Shown piece after piece: positions 48,801-63,800 of a stretch of DNA of 64,000 nt. The stretch is from Mytilisepta virgata (lineage: Eukaryota > Mollusca > Bivalvia > Mytilida > Mytilidae). The position numbers were made by a program, and so were the translations under genes. The notes beneath the pieces are model-generated. The model saw only the letters and a program-made list of their open reading frames with translations. It did no database searches and had not been told where the DNA came from. Where the stretch lies: assembly GCA_028015205.1 (NCBI GenBank), contig CM051521.1:102896513-102960512 (forward strand), given 5' to 3'. The number at the start of each line of letters is the position of its first letter. Within the stretch, counting starts at the first letter, position 1.

Positions 48801-51800
48801 GTCAAATTCAGTCAATAAATTTCCGCTTGGACAAGCAAAAAATATTAAATATTTAATGAATTCTTGAGATTCAGAGCTTGTATGTATGTATGTAATACTA
48901 GATGCAGAACTTTGAATAAATTATTCATAATGAAAAGTAAATAATTTATTTTAACCAGTAATTTTTCAGTCCTTTGACATAAATTTAGAAACTTAATTCA
49001 AATTTCAAGAAGTTAAAAATATGACATAAAAAGTAAAAATCAATCTCTAAAATAGCAAATTTTTCATTTAATTTAAAGAGATTCAACACTTGAAGACCTG
49101 TAATTTTCTGGTATAGCAGGTAAATCATAGGTAATATTTATCAGAAATAAACTATAGCTAGATTGAAGAAAACAATCTTGTAAGTACAGTAACACAAATG
49201 GACCCTTCTACCAAAATAGCTGCCTTCGGGAGCTTATTAGTAGGTTGTCATGCACTATGTGCAAACGCCATATGTACTTTAACGTTGTTACCCTAACATA
49301 TTATTTAGTCTTACATACCTTGTCAATGAACAATAGATATATATTTTATGATCAAGTGTTTTAGATAATATCAAGGTGTATATTTACATCTAATATATTA
49401 AATAGAGTTATTTGTTGAATATTTGATAAAACTACAGTTGAATGAAAGCTGAGTACTTATTATGAAATATTTATTGCACATCATCAGCGAATTAAATGAT
49501 ATTATATATCCTTTTCAAAGTATTTTATGACTGTGTTGACACTCTGAAGTTATATGCGCAGTTTTAGTATGTTGTCCTTCACTTAAACTTTTAAGACTGT
49601 TTAAAATAGAAAGAAATAAACGTGTACCTGTGGTTTTGTTTTCAGAGATTTAATGTATATCAAAAAGTATCAATTTTTAAATGACGATAAAAAAAACTTC
49701 GCTACCATCTTTTAATTTGTATATTACATAATTTCTTCAAATTTAGATTTAAGGAAAAATTCTTTACAAGCTTTATTGTTTGTATATCATGCCTGTCGCC
49801 TTTACACATATATCTGTTCCACTGTGTACTTTAGACAATCCAAGACCGTTCCGTAGTCATTGTGTAGGTATATACTATTCAGTTATTTAAAGGTTGCGAG
49901 TGAATTAGACTGAAATATTTGCCATGAGGTCCTAGGAATGACCAAAAGGTTCTATTGCACGAGGCCAGGTGCCATAGACTGGAATATTTGCCACGAGGTC
50001 CTAGGAATGACCAAAAGGTTCTATTGCACGAGGCCATCGAGTGCAATAGAACCTTTTGGTCATTCCTAGGACCTCATGGCAAATATTCCAGTCTATTGCA
50101 CCTGAAACCATTAAATAACTGATTTAATACCTAATACCTTACCAAGAAAGTGTTTTCTTTATGTCAGCAAAACAATACCAAGTTTTCATGTTGTAAGTCA
50201 AAAACTCCGAAAATGATAATTTTTACCTATTAAGGGTAATAACTTCTATAAAGAGTCGTCAGACCACCTGGACGCAATGGAGACTTCTGTTGAGCTTATG
50301 ATTCCTAGATCTATGACCTCAGAAGGCAAAACTGAGCGATATCTAGTATTGAACCAGCCTGTGTTTTATTCTTGTTGAAAGTCCTCCGAGAACCTCAAGA
50401 TTTTATATTTTTCATTTAAAAAGTCTATATGCAAATACAATATCTAGATTTCCCTAATTTGCACTTTCAATTGTTATTCCCGTTTTGGTCATATAAATTG
50501 AAATATTGATTGTTGGTTGCGGCAGACAACATATTCCGAGTCGATTAAACAACGAATTATTTGATGACCAATCGGAATAAATGAAAGCCACTCAGAAATC
50601 GCGTTCAAAGGTCAACTGGGGTCGGTGCTATAGATTCCACGTGCAGAATATTGCACACTGCAATAGTTCATCTGGAGTGCAATAGATCGACTGGCCAATT
50701 TAGCGAAAAATAAACAATAATAAAATTTGACTCAATAAAACAGAAAAATACACTTTATTAGGTAATAAAAGAATTTAATCTACCTATGATGGAAATTACA
50801 AGTATATTTTTACACTTTTATTATAAGTTAAGTTTCAACTATCTGAAACAAAAAAGTCGAAAACTTTCCTTTGATTTATCCCTTTTAAAGATAGCGCTCA
50901 AACGTTTTGATACATTGTGGCTTTCCAAAGTTTTTAGTCAAGAGTGTGATAGATTAAGTATCGGATTACAGAATTCTAGCACTTAACATAGCACTAGCTA
51001 CTGGCTGACTGTAAAATTCCAAATGAATTTGTCATTTCTTCGAAATTGACATGATTTGAAGGAACTAATAATTGTAATAGTAATATGTAGTTTATTAATT
51101 TACGATTTTGTGTAAAGTAAGGTTTTAACTTCCGCAAGAAAAGATGTTATCTGGATTTTGAATTAATTTCTCATCAGTTTTGGTTATGGTTGTACAGGTA
51201 GTGAATTTTTATCTAGAGAAAACGATTCATTCTCATTAAATGCGGTATTAAGTTTACGTTTTCATTACAATCATTGTCAACACACAAACCTGAGTTGTAT
51301 TTTTATTATTTGCATTATTACTTTCAATTTGATGTTGTTGTAGACACTTGGTTTCGTCAAAATTCGAGCCTGTCAGCGCTAGAAGAGCCTTTCCTTGTTT
51401 TGACGAACCAAATATCAAGGCCAATTTTACAGTACACCTAATTCATGATGCTGAATACACAGCCTTGTCAAATATGCCTGAAGAGGTAATTTTTCATTTG
51501 TTATAATTTGATTGAACAGTAACTCAGTACTCAAGCACAATATCTGAACATGTATTCATTCCCCATTTTTGTAATACCTTGTACAGTAAACTATACGTTT
51601 GCATGGTTCTGATTTAAGAAAAAGTATTATTATTATTATTATTGGCCTCAAACATTTGATAAATAATTGAAAGCTTCCAATTCAATACCAAAATTGAAGA
51701 CACTAAGGTTTCTTTTGTGTATAGATTTTTCTTCTGAGGATGGTTTAACATTCTACCATATTTGAGCATTTTGAATATTTTGGATATTGATTAGGAAATC

Positions 51801-54800
51801 GAAACAACTGAGAAACTCCGGAGATCAACGAAGACAAGACTAAAACAATATATGAATTACAATTAAAAACTAAAAACATATGAACAACATGGACCCCACC
51901 AAAACAAACTTATTTTCAAATAATATGTGCATCAAAATTTTTATCAGAACTTTACCCAGGATTAGAAGATAGTTATGAATAGTCTGTAAAACTATGGTCC
52001 TCTGAACTGTAAAGTATTTACATATCGAATATATCCTAACAAAAAAAAACTGTTATAGTACATGTATGATAGGATGAAAAACAGGTTAATATTGGAAAAT
52101 AATACAAAAAGTGAAGAGCGTTTTATTGCTGTTTTAATCTTAAAAGTCTGTAAATTCATCAACAATACCCCATAAGCAAAAAACTCACACCCTGCACCAA
52201 GATCAAAATTGACTTTTTATGTCCTTAAGCAGAATATTAAATTATATATTACCAGAATCAGTTTTTCAACAAGGAAAATAGTTTCTGAGGTATATGGAAT
52301 GCATATATCATACTGGACTTTGATGGAAAAACCGAACATGTAATATATGCAAATTTTGATACATGCTATTCTTTAAATCAATAGAATACAGACAAATGGC
52401 CAGAGAATACCTCATTAATGAAAACGGATTTCCAGACTTCTGTTAAGATGAGTACATACCTAGTGTGTTTTATTGTTTGTGACTTTGGTTATTTAACCAA
52501 TACAACAAAACATGGTGTCAAGGTAGGTTAAATTCGATATTAATTTGTAACTGTCAGTTAAAGAGAAACTACTCATTAAGAACCAAATGGTATATTCTTC
52601 CACAATTCCCTTTTTACCCCCTGAGTAACAGGTGAAAGAAGTGCGAGTAAAATTGCAATTTTTTTCCGGCTCGGATGTTTCTGAAAAACACTAATAAAAA
52701 CCGATCATTCATAGCTTTATTAAATCATGACAAATCATGTGAAAAAAATCAAACAAATGTGTCTAGTTATGTTTCTTACATAATCCAATTAATTCACTAG
52801 TATATAAGAAAAAGTTAATGAAGAAATTAATACTATTTGAGATTTATCAGATGTTAGAGAACTATCTGTAGATTTTTGTAATAACGTCAGTCATATGAAC
52901 TCCATAAGTTCAAGTTCACAAGTGTGTTCACTGTATTGATATTACCATTGGTATTAAACATTAAAATCAATTAAAAAATTATATTATATATTTCACCTCA
53001 TTGCCAATTAGTATATATTCCAGCTGTAGCATTATAATTAGGGGTAAAGCCTAATTCAAGTTAAAGGTCTGAACATATACAATGTATACCTAATCCTTTA
53101 ACAAAGGCGCAAAAGGTCTTCAGTCTATAATGACCCAACAACAACAAAATGAACCGAGGGTCATGTCAGTTTCGTAGTCTATACAACAGCCTGAGGACTG
53201 GGTCTTGTATCTTGCTGTCGCCCTTAACATCAATAACTATTGTGTTTATTGCATTTAATGCTCTTATACATGTATTATGCATCCAGATCGGTTTCAGAAA
53301 TATTTATTACCACTGGGTCGATTATTCCATTGGTTAACTTAAGGCCCAAAGTATCACCAGCTGAGTATCTCCATCGTGCATGCAGCTCTGTCCTTAGATG
53401 GGTTTGGCATGACCATTTTTACATTTGTAATGGGAGAGAGACAATGTTAAAGCCCATATTTAATTTTAAATGTTTTAAATAATTACGTTCGATACACATG
53501 CAACGAAGGATCCGCAATCCACATTGCAAAGGATGAACATTTGAAGTAATCTTCATTGCCATTGTTTTGACAACACCACAGTGTATGTATATACATAAAC
53601 TTATTTCTGATTCTCACAACTCCAGTTGAACTGAAAGGCCGTATGATTATTCGATATCAACCAATGCAAAAATACTAAAAGCGAGATAACTCTACTTGCA
53701 TTCTGGTTGTTTCAGGTAAGGACATTTGCTACTCCGGATAGAGTCAATCAGACAAAGTTTGCGTTAGATATTGCTGTTCATACTATGGAACTTTATGAAG
53801 ATTTATTCAATGTGTCGTATCCATTACCAAAACAAGGTTTGTAGTTATGTTTTCTATTAGATAAAAGACCTTCCACCTAGACAATGAACCGACTCGGTGG
53901 TATCGTGGTAGCGTGCTCGCCCCGAGTGCGGAAGGTCGCGGATTCGATCCCCGGCCGGGTCAACCCAAAGACATTTAAATTAGTATTTTCTTCTTCTCCG
54001 CCAAGCACGCGGCATCTAGGAGTAAGAGCAAAGATCCACTGCTCGGCTCTGAGTCATTGTAATGTGTCCGAGTGGGGTGATACGTCTTCCTGCGGACAGT
54101 TACCTCGTGAGCTAGCACATTAAAAACCTGGCTCAGCGTGTCGGTCTTGTACAAAGCAGGCATCGGTCTAGTACAAAGCAGGCATCATATTCATTATCAT
54201 TTTAAAATGTTCTCGTCCTGAATGCACCTTGCTGCCACTGGACGTTAAACAATTCATCCACCCATCCTAAAGAATGACACGCAATACATTTTATGAAAAA
54301 CGGATGACATTATTTTTTTCATTTTATTATACGACTATAATATAATGGGCACTAATAAGGGTTACATGTAATTGTTTGTTTGTACTTTTATGTAAAACAC
54401 AATATATGTAGTTCTTCCTACGATTAGAACAATTTAAGAGTAACAAGGATCAGGCAGTACATGGCATCTTTTACTTCATACTAATTCATTTTATTTTAAG
54501 ACATGATTGGTATACCTAACTTTGTATCTGGAGCTATGGAACACTGGGGATTGATAACTTATCGGGAAGTCAATATGTTGTATGATCCCGAAGAGGCATC
54601 ATCGGCAAATCTACAGCGTGTTGCAGTTGTAATTGCCCATGAGATATCTCATCAGGTAAGTATTGACAGACAAGTAAACCACTGTTGATGTTTCTAGTAT
54701 GTTACTGTCTTGACTTTCCGATTCTCAGAATTTTAAGAAGAGATAAAGATAACAGGACCAAAACAAGATATATTTCCTTGCGATTAATCAAGATTAGTTA

Positions 54801-57800
54801 AGATCAGTTAATATTTGTTCTGAAAAATTCTAAATTTTACCTTTACTGCACTGAGCATAACTGGTCTTGATTAACAGCAAGGTTACAAGCCTTCAGTTAT
54901 AAATGGGTATTTACATTTTGTATATACGACGTCCAAAATTTTCTTTCAGAAAATTTTACAATATTTACTTTTGTAACTATTTTTCTCTTTAAAGAGATAG
55001 TTTTATTTCATGTTCCTTCAGTTATAAACTTGGGATAGCTTGATTTGGCCTTGTTATCTTGATTTTCTTTGAATATTTTGTAATGCAGAAATTCAAAATT
55101 ATTACGAATAAAAGACTAGACTTACAGTTTGATAAAATATGGCTTACTGGTGATAAATTTTATTTTACAACATTCAATACTACACACAAAAAACTAATAT
55201 AGCTTGTATTTAGCGTTAAAGTACTACAAAATTTTGGATGTTAATTCAACGTAACTATCTGTATGAAGGTATTTTTTCCTAAAACAACTGGCGGTAAATA
55301 CTACATTTATTTGATAGCTTCTGTTTTAAGAGAGGTAAACTTACTTTGTTGAAGAGCTGATGAACATTACAACATTTTATTATACCAATTTTGATGCAGA
55401 AGATGTTCACATTTCGTTGAGTAACGACTCATCAGTTGTGCTGAAGGCCTATGTCGAAACAACAACAAACCCTTTGAAGAGTAACTCAATTGCAAAAATA
55501 ACCACATAATGTAAAGCTAAAACCATCTAAAGACAGATCTGGGGGCCTCGGTGGCCGAGTGGTCTAGGTAGTTCGTCATGACTACTACTGATCGCTAGCC
55601 TGTCAACGCTGGGGTTGTGAGTTCGAATCTCACCTGTGGCGGGGTGTGTTTGACTCCGATCTTAATTGACAAGGATTGCCAATTTTCCTACCGAAGGTCG
55701 GTGGTTCTTTCCGGGTACTCCGGCTTCTTCCACCAATAGAAACTGGCCGCCGCGAAATGGCCAAAAATGTGCTGAAAACGGCGATAAACCCCAACTAAAC
55801 AAACAAAGACAGATCTTTGCACAAGGGAGATAATCCTTATTTTTTCACAAAATTTAATATTCTACAACAGAAAATTTAAAGCAACAAAATAATCCCAGAA
55901 AAAATGGACCAGTTACATATTGAAAATAACTGTGTTTTACATTTTAGTGGTTTGGAAACATTGTAACGATGGACTGGTGGGACGATCTTTGGTTAAATGA
56001 AGGATTTGCAAGTTTTATGGAGTATATAGGAGTTGATTCATTTAGACCTTCGTGGCAAATGGTAATATTAACAGAAGAAACGCTAACTTTTAGACCAGAA
56101 CAAACAAAAAATTCTAATGCTATGCAAAAATGCTACAATGGCTAGAACACAGAAGCTTGAATTGTCAACTATTTGAAATAGAACCATACAAAAATATCTT
56201 TGTAAAATTTATATAACTAATATGCTCTTAAAAAGCGTAACTGAATTATATTATATCTATACACTTGAAAATAAAAAAGACACATAAACTTCGGTCTTAT
56301 AGTTTGTTCATAGATGACATTGAAAACATTATGACAAATGTGGTGATGGTAGATCTATAGACTTTGTGTTACATGTATTGTTCTGGTATACTTTTGCCGA
56401 TATATCCTTTATAAAAGAAAATGTCATTACGTATCAAGATGGACTTTCCAGATAATTATAACAGCAATCTTCCAGAATAGTTTTACATAAAACAGTTGTC
56501 TTGTTCTACCGAGCAGAGCCGGTTATTCTATCAGTACATCTCCAACTCTAAATAGTTTTAAAAAGACCTTTCTGGACTAGATAAGCAGTGGTCAAAGTGT
56601 ATCTTTTTATTTAGATTCAACAGTTTTCTACGGAAGATGCGCTACCAATTATGGTCACAGATTCTAAAGTTTCATCACATCCTATTATAGTAGATGTACA
56701 GAATCCTAATCAAATCAATGAAGTCTTCGACGGTATTTCATACAGCAAGGTATTTAATTTTTGCATGTAATGAGACGTGTAACAATGTATTATCAACTAA
56801 AATCGATGTACAATATTTGTCGTTTAGTTTTTTAATTTCGTTTTCCTTTTTTGTCAATTAACTTGTTTATAAAGCCTGGAAATTTAAATTAATGTGTAAT
56901 ATTTCTGCAAAAAATAGTTTGCCCATCATACACCTTGGACATAATATATAATCAGGCAAAAATGTGTGTAACATGAATTCAAAAGTAAAGAAACAGCGGC
57001 GTTATTGCTACTATTTGTCTTTACTTTACATTGAGGCTATTAACACAGAGAAATATCTACACCTCGCTGCAAGTTTCACATGACTCCTATCAAAAATGTG
57101 AGAAGGATTCTTTTCTAGAAGTTGGCCACTGTTAAAACATGTTGAATATTTCGACTACGAAGGAGATATGTACACAGTCCGGTATAAAAAAATATTTATT
57201 TTTATACTTGAAAATGTGAAGAGCTATTTGTAGGTTACTACACATCACAAATTACCTCATATAATGGCTGATATAACAAAGCATTTATTGCTTTTCTCAA
57301 TCTTGAAAATCTCTGAGAAACTTCTCATACAAGAACATGAACTAAACAAGTACTATGTTGTGTAAAATAAACTCTAATACTTAAATTCTTGGTATACGAT
57401 GTGTATTAACATATTAGCCATTATCATGTACGCTCGTGACCATCAGTTTAGAAAGCCAAAAAAATAAATACTAAAAGTAGATAAGAATAAACACTTAACA
57501 TTGTGACAAATGTAGCCTAAACGGTTTTGGCAAAAAACTGTTTTTAGTACTTTTCTGTCTGGAATGATAAATTATACATGTCGAACCAGGTAAAATCACC
57601 TCACATAAATTCTTCATGTATAGCACAAATAAATACGGTTGCCTTTTATCTTCAACGTAACTTTTAAAATCAATGAAATGCATTGGTTGATTACTGATTA
57701 AGCAGTGGCACCAGACGAATGAAATAAAAATAATAACAAGTGAAAAAATGTTTAAATTTAATGCAACTAGTATTAATGAACTTTTCAGTACATACTGTGA

Positions 57801-60800
57801 AATATCAATTAACTAAAGTAGCACATTTGTTCTTACAGGGAGCGTCAGTTATTCGCATGTTAGAATCTATCATGGGAAAAGAAAAATTCTTCAAAGGAAT
57901 AGGGGTACGTATCTGGGATTACTTAACTGTTGTAAGCATATATGATATTAAATAATAACATGATATCAATTTTATTTCATTCCGAAATTACAGTATTTGC
58001 TTCGCCTTGGGCATTATATGTTCATAAAATATAAAAAAAAAACTATTTTTAAGCTATATTTAGGGTAATAAAATGAATTAAAAAATTGTTAATACTAAAA
58101 CAGGAAAACACTGAGGATATGGTCAAACGGATGATGAGGGTTAGGGTGACAACCAGCCAAACATATGGTATGCGAACCATAATACATTTAACTAATCAAA
58201 TTATAAAACAATCAACATAATTTATTGTGACAAAAAGGGCCTAGGATAGACAATCAGCACTTAGAGTCCGTCTACAAATTTTCAAGGTACATGTATATAG
58301 AAGTCATTCCTATCAAAGTAACTCTAAATAAGAGTACTATATCTAATGCCTAATGACCTTATTTTAAGCTTGATAAATCTATTACATTGCCCGTCTAAAC
58401 GCGTTCCCGAAAACTAACAGAACTATACAATTAACATTCTGATAAAAGTACATGTAATGTGATATTTATTACTTTTACAGAAATATTTGGACAATTTTAA
58501 ATGGTCAAATGCTAAAACGGACGATTTGTGGAATATGCTTGGCGAGGTATGTAAAATAATATAAACGTCTCGGAAGGACCCTGCTAACATGATTTTTTTT
58601 CTTAAAAATCAAGTAATTTGTAAGGCATTGGAGAGATGGTTTGTTCTTTAGTTATTCATATGCATTCTTTTCTATGAACCCCTATGTTGAAAAAAAATTT
58701 GTACGGATCTTATTTGCGAACCAGACGGGAAACACTGAAGATTTTGGGTCATGGCCGATAATCAAAGAACGCTTTTTAGAAATGAAGGGAAAATGATTAA
58801 TTTATATATTATAAAACAACTTGACTATTTGTTGTATTATATGAATTAAACATTCGACAATCTAGTCTTTATTTGTTTACTTGAATCAGTGTAAATAAAT
58901 GAGGAAATAAAAGACATATTTCCGTGCTAATGTCTGTATCAAATTTTCTTATCATTAACTTATATTGTAGCAATTTGTTTTCTAATTCATTGTCCAAAAT
59001 AACACAGGTAACAGATAGCCTAACAGTAAAAGATATGATGGACACATGGACGAGACAGATGGGTCTGCCATACATCAATGTTTCAGTAACACGCACGGGT
59101 GTCAGTTCTACAGTAAAGGTCAAACAGAAACGATTCCTGTCTGATATATCTACAGATTATGATGAGACTGAATCGCCTTACAGGTATCGGTATACGCATG
59201 TTGGCAAAATGTGCGTCATAAATATGTAGCTAAAATGATATTTTATATTTGGTGTTCACTTCTTACCTCAGTAGTTTATCTTTCAGAAGGCTTTCCAGCT
59301 TTCAACAATAGCTAGCAATGAGTGATTGTAAACTATTTCAGGCTGCCGAAAGGCTTTCAATCAAAGAAAGCCTTTTGACAGCTATTTTGCCAACGATCGC
59401 AAGTTACGCTTTGAAGTATTGCCAGCAGTTGTTAATTTACTGATTATCGGGGGATCGATACATGACAGAATATGACGTATTCTTATTTTTCTAGCATTTT
59501 TTGTGCACAGCTACACATGGTTGAACGTGTAACGCATAAAACCGCACTCACACGTTTGACGCACACGATTCGCACGTTACACGCAAATCCCACTATGCAC
59601 GTTACACGATACACGATTATCGATCGTGTGGATTCTAAAAAAATTGTCTTTACGATACGAACGCGGAATATAAGGAAACGAATGAATTAAATTGTATCCC
59701 GAATATGAATAGCAGTGAAATATTTAAAATTGCATTTGACTTTAAATAGATAATTACGGTTAAAAAAGCCGGTGAAATTCTGTCGACATTGCACATTTTT
59801 TATAAAGACAAAATATTTATTTGGATATGCTATTTATTAATGGGAACTTTAATAAACCTCAATGACATAACTGTGACATTATATTTTAAATTTATTAAAA
59901 ATCAATAAACCTTTTCATGCTATTTTTACCCATTTAACTATAGCATATTAACCAAAACTGATATGATAATAATAAAGTTGTCAGTAAACTAAACAGATTT
60001 TAAGAACAAGGTTAAAGTTCAAATCTATTTTTAATTTGCAAATGTTGAATGCAAGTTATATGATCATTTGATTTAGGAAACATTTTATTTAATATATTCT
60101 TTTCAAAACAAATTAATTGGTTAATTTACATTAGTAACAGATAAATATTAGACACTGTGTAGAATTATTCATATCAACAGTTTCAAATATTTGACACCGA
60201 TGAAAGTTCGTTCCAACAATTTTTTAATTCGAGTTCGAAATATGCTCTGATTTGAATTCACACGTTTTAATATTTGTTTCTACTAATGAAATCGTATACA
60301 CGTTACACGATTCAAATCGCGCATTTCTAACCACACGCACACCATTCTCAAGTTACACTCACATGATTCACACGTTACACTCACACGATCCGCATGTTAC
60401 ACGCACATGTTTCCGACGTTACACGATTTTTGGGGGTAGTTTACACGTTCAACCAAGTGGTAACTGTCAGGCGGCCAGCGAAGTAACATTCGATGATAGC
60501 TGATTCATGCTTTTTTGTAACTATATGCCAAATATATATTTATTTTCAATTCACAGATACAGATGGCACGTTTTCTTGAATTATGTTACGAGCGATGGAA
60601 AATCTGGGCATGTGTGGATGAATAAACAGGATGGTAATTATTTTCAAATATGAAAAACTACAGTAATATTTATATTTTTACTAACGCTTGTACAATATAA
60701 TAACCTGCCCTCTTTGTTTTATCATTGCTTAACTCATGGCCATACTCAAAGTAAATCTTTCCAAAGTAAGAAGACAACAAGCAAAATAGAACTGCTACTT

Positions 60801-63800
60801 AATGCGCATTTCGAAAATGTATTTCTGCTCAGGGGGATAAGCGGGGTGGGGGGGGGGTGTTTGGTTATATAACTGTTTTATGTGTGCAGATTACAGTTTT
60901 CAAACCGAAACCTGTTCATGACTCAAAAGTGTGAAAAATATATTACCAGTATTTAGCAAAATTAAAAAATAATAGAAATACTAAGGGTTCATTCCTTGTA
61001 TTGCACATGGTAGATCTCCTTAGCTGAAATTTGGCTTCCTATTTCGGTATTTTTGGTTGAGTACTTCTTGTTTAATATAAGTTTGGTTTTTGGTCTTCCA
61101 TATGTTTCGGTTTTAATGCTACTGTTGAGAGGTAACTCCTTGAAATGAGTCGTATACAGCACAGTATAAATTTACTATATCTGGTGATAGTATCTTTGGA
61201 TTGTTATTTTTATACCCTGTCACTGACACTATGAACTCAAATGTTATCCTGTTCATCACATGCGTATACAAGACTAATAGGTCAATATATTATGGGAACA
61301 TAGGACAAAGCATGGAAAACATCATAACAACAATACACAAGGACGACGATAAAGTAATCCTATTTATGATACACTATTTGTTATTTTCAGTATTATAATC
61401 GGTCTATAAAGTAAGCCTGTTCGTGACTTTGGTCTAAATCATTACCCTGATCATGACAGGGAACAAGGCAAAAAGGGATCCTTAACTGCGGCACAGTCGG
61501 GTTTCTGCTGTCGGTGATAAATAACACAATGCCACATACATTGTAGTTTATTGCAATTAACTAAATAAAAACTAGAAAAACAACAACAAAAGAAAAATGA
61601 ATAAAAACATAGTAAATGAGAACTGCGCAAAATAACAATCCAAATATACTTATATTAGATATAGTAAATTTGTACTATGCTGTATACGACGCATTTCAAT
61701 GAACTACCTCTCATCAGCAGCATTAAAACCGAAACATTTGGAAGACCAAAAAATCAAACTTATATTAAACAAGAAGTACTCAACCAAAAATACCGAAATA
61801 GGAAGCCACATTTCAGCTAAGGAGATCTACCATGTGCAATACAAGGAATGAATCATAGGTATTTCTATTATTTTTGAATTTTGCTAAATACTGGTAATTT
61901 CTGTAAAAAATCAATGAATAATCATGTCAGTAGTCATTCATAAGCATATTCCCGTCCCAACTCCGGAAAAAAATTCGACAGTAAAACCTATACGCAGCCG
62001 CTGGTACTATACGATATAAATTAAAGTCTACAAGTATCTGAGTTTTGTTATAGTTATGACTGTATTCTTGAACAATCGAATACATTTTGACAGTTTTTTT
62101 TTCGGATATTTTCAGAGCTTACCTTTGATGTACCAATTGATTTGTCACGTGACTGGATAAAATTCAACTCGAATCAGGCAGGGTTTTATCGTGTACTGTA
62201 TCCTGATGAAATCTGGAATTATTTTGCAAATCAACTAGAACAAGATCCTACCGTATGTGATATTTTTTTTTATATTTTCTATGACAGAATTATGTTATTA
62301 TCTGCTAAATGGGAAAATCTAGAGCGAGAGCATGATATGATTTGGACCCTTGAATTCCAAAATCAAAAACTTATGAAAATCCTACTCTCACTATCGGAAA
62401 CTGCTGTTTTCAACAAGACATTTTTGTAATAGCGGAGATATGCTGTCAAAGATGGCTAATTGTGAAGAAATTAATAAAAAAAACACCAAATTTCACTCAT
62501 TTTTAGACCTCTAAATTAAAATTTTGATATGAGGAACAGCGTTTGCCCTAGAAAATGTCGTTATGTAATACATTGTACAAACATCATATTAAAAAATATT
62601 TTTAGGCAAGGCTGTTGCTTTGACAAAATCAGTTTTCTTCAAATCCTTGATTTAGCAGACGTTCATGACGTCGCTGGTGCATCATTGGAAGGAATTTTGT
62701 ACAATGATTGATTGCTTGTGAAAGTTCGATCATTATACGATAAAAATGATACAAACTCGAATCTGAAATCTTTCATGTCAGATGGGGAAAGGCATATTCG
62801 AATGCAATATTACTGCATTATAATATAAAATATTTTGCAGGTAATGGTGGATGTTGATAAGTCTGGTTTGATAAATGATGCATTCAACCTGGCACGTGGT
62901 GGCTATCTAGATTACGAGATGGCGTTGAATTTGACATTGTATTTAGATACAGAAATGGCACACCTTCCATGGGAAAGTGCAATGTCTGGTTTATCCTATA
63001 TAGAAGACATGTTAGAACAAGGTGGAGACTTCTCTAATCTTAGAGTAAGTTGTATAATACCAGATATAAATCGATAAGTTGTAGGGGAAATTAAAAATAA
63101 ATTAAAAGACTAGGTGAAAAGAAAAACGTACAAGATACAAAGAGAACAAATACTATAAAAGCAGGTATCTAATGACAAAAACAGCAACAGAAGGGAAAAA
63201 ACAAGCTAGTACGAAAGCTAAGACACTTGTAATATCAACCCTCAAAATAACAACAGTGACATCAGTGCATCGTTGAATGCATCGGTCACATTGATAATGT
63301 ATAAAAATCGGCTGAAGTGTCAAAATCAGTAAGACGAGAAATCTTAAATAAAAAATCAAATCTCAGAGTTATAGAAATTTTATATCGGTCAATCAAATCG
63401 TGATGATGCCGGTAACTCTGTATATAAGCCCTTCAGTGTTGATATACTCATTAATTTCAAGTTAATTGTGATCAATGAGAAGCAGATTATGCTACAGGTA
63501 TTAAGATATAAAACATTATGTATACAGCTGAAATTGACATTAAAGAACAGGGCTATCTATGCCGTTTTCTACTGTAGTACATGTAACCTTTAATAACACT
63601 TTAATTTAATACATAATATAAGAATACTTCGGCCAACAACAGTGCACAGTTTGTTTCCACAGGAATTCCACCAAATATTGAGAATAAATGATAAGGATTA
63701 TAACAATTAATGAATTGTAACAACATATGGCATATCAGCATTAGCAAAAAATATACATATATGCCCACAAGATTAAAAATATGTCAAACATGACATATCT

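Noticed and set aside
53884..53960. Genuine tRNA gene
   Set aside because: A and B boxes are present, but the sequence continues into a SINE body and tail.
62529..62711. Possible extra aminopeptidase exon ([14 protein letters not shown])
   Set aside because: Exons 12 and 13 join in frame and match the family without it; this stretch matches no M1 segment.
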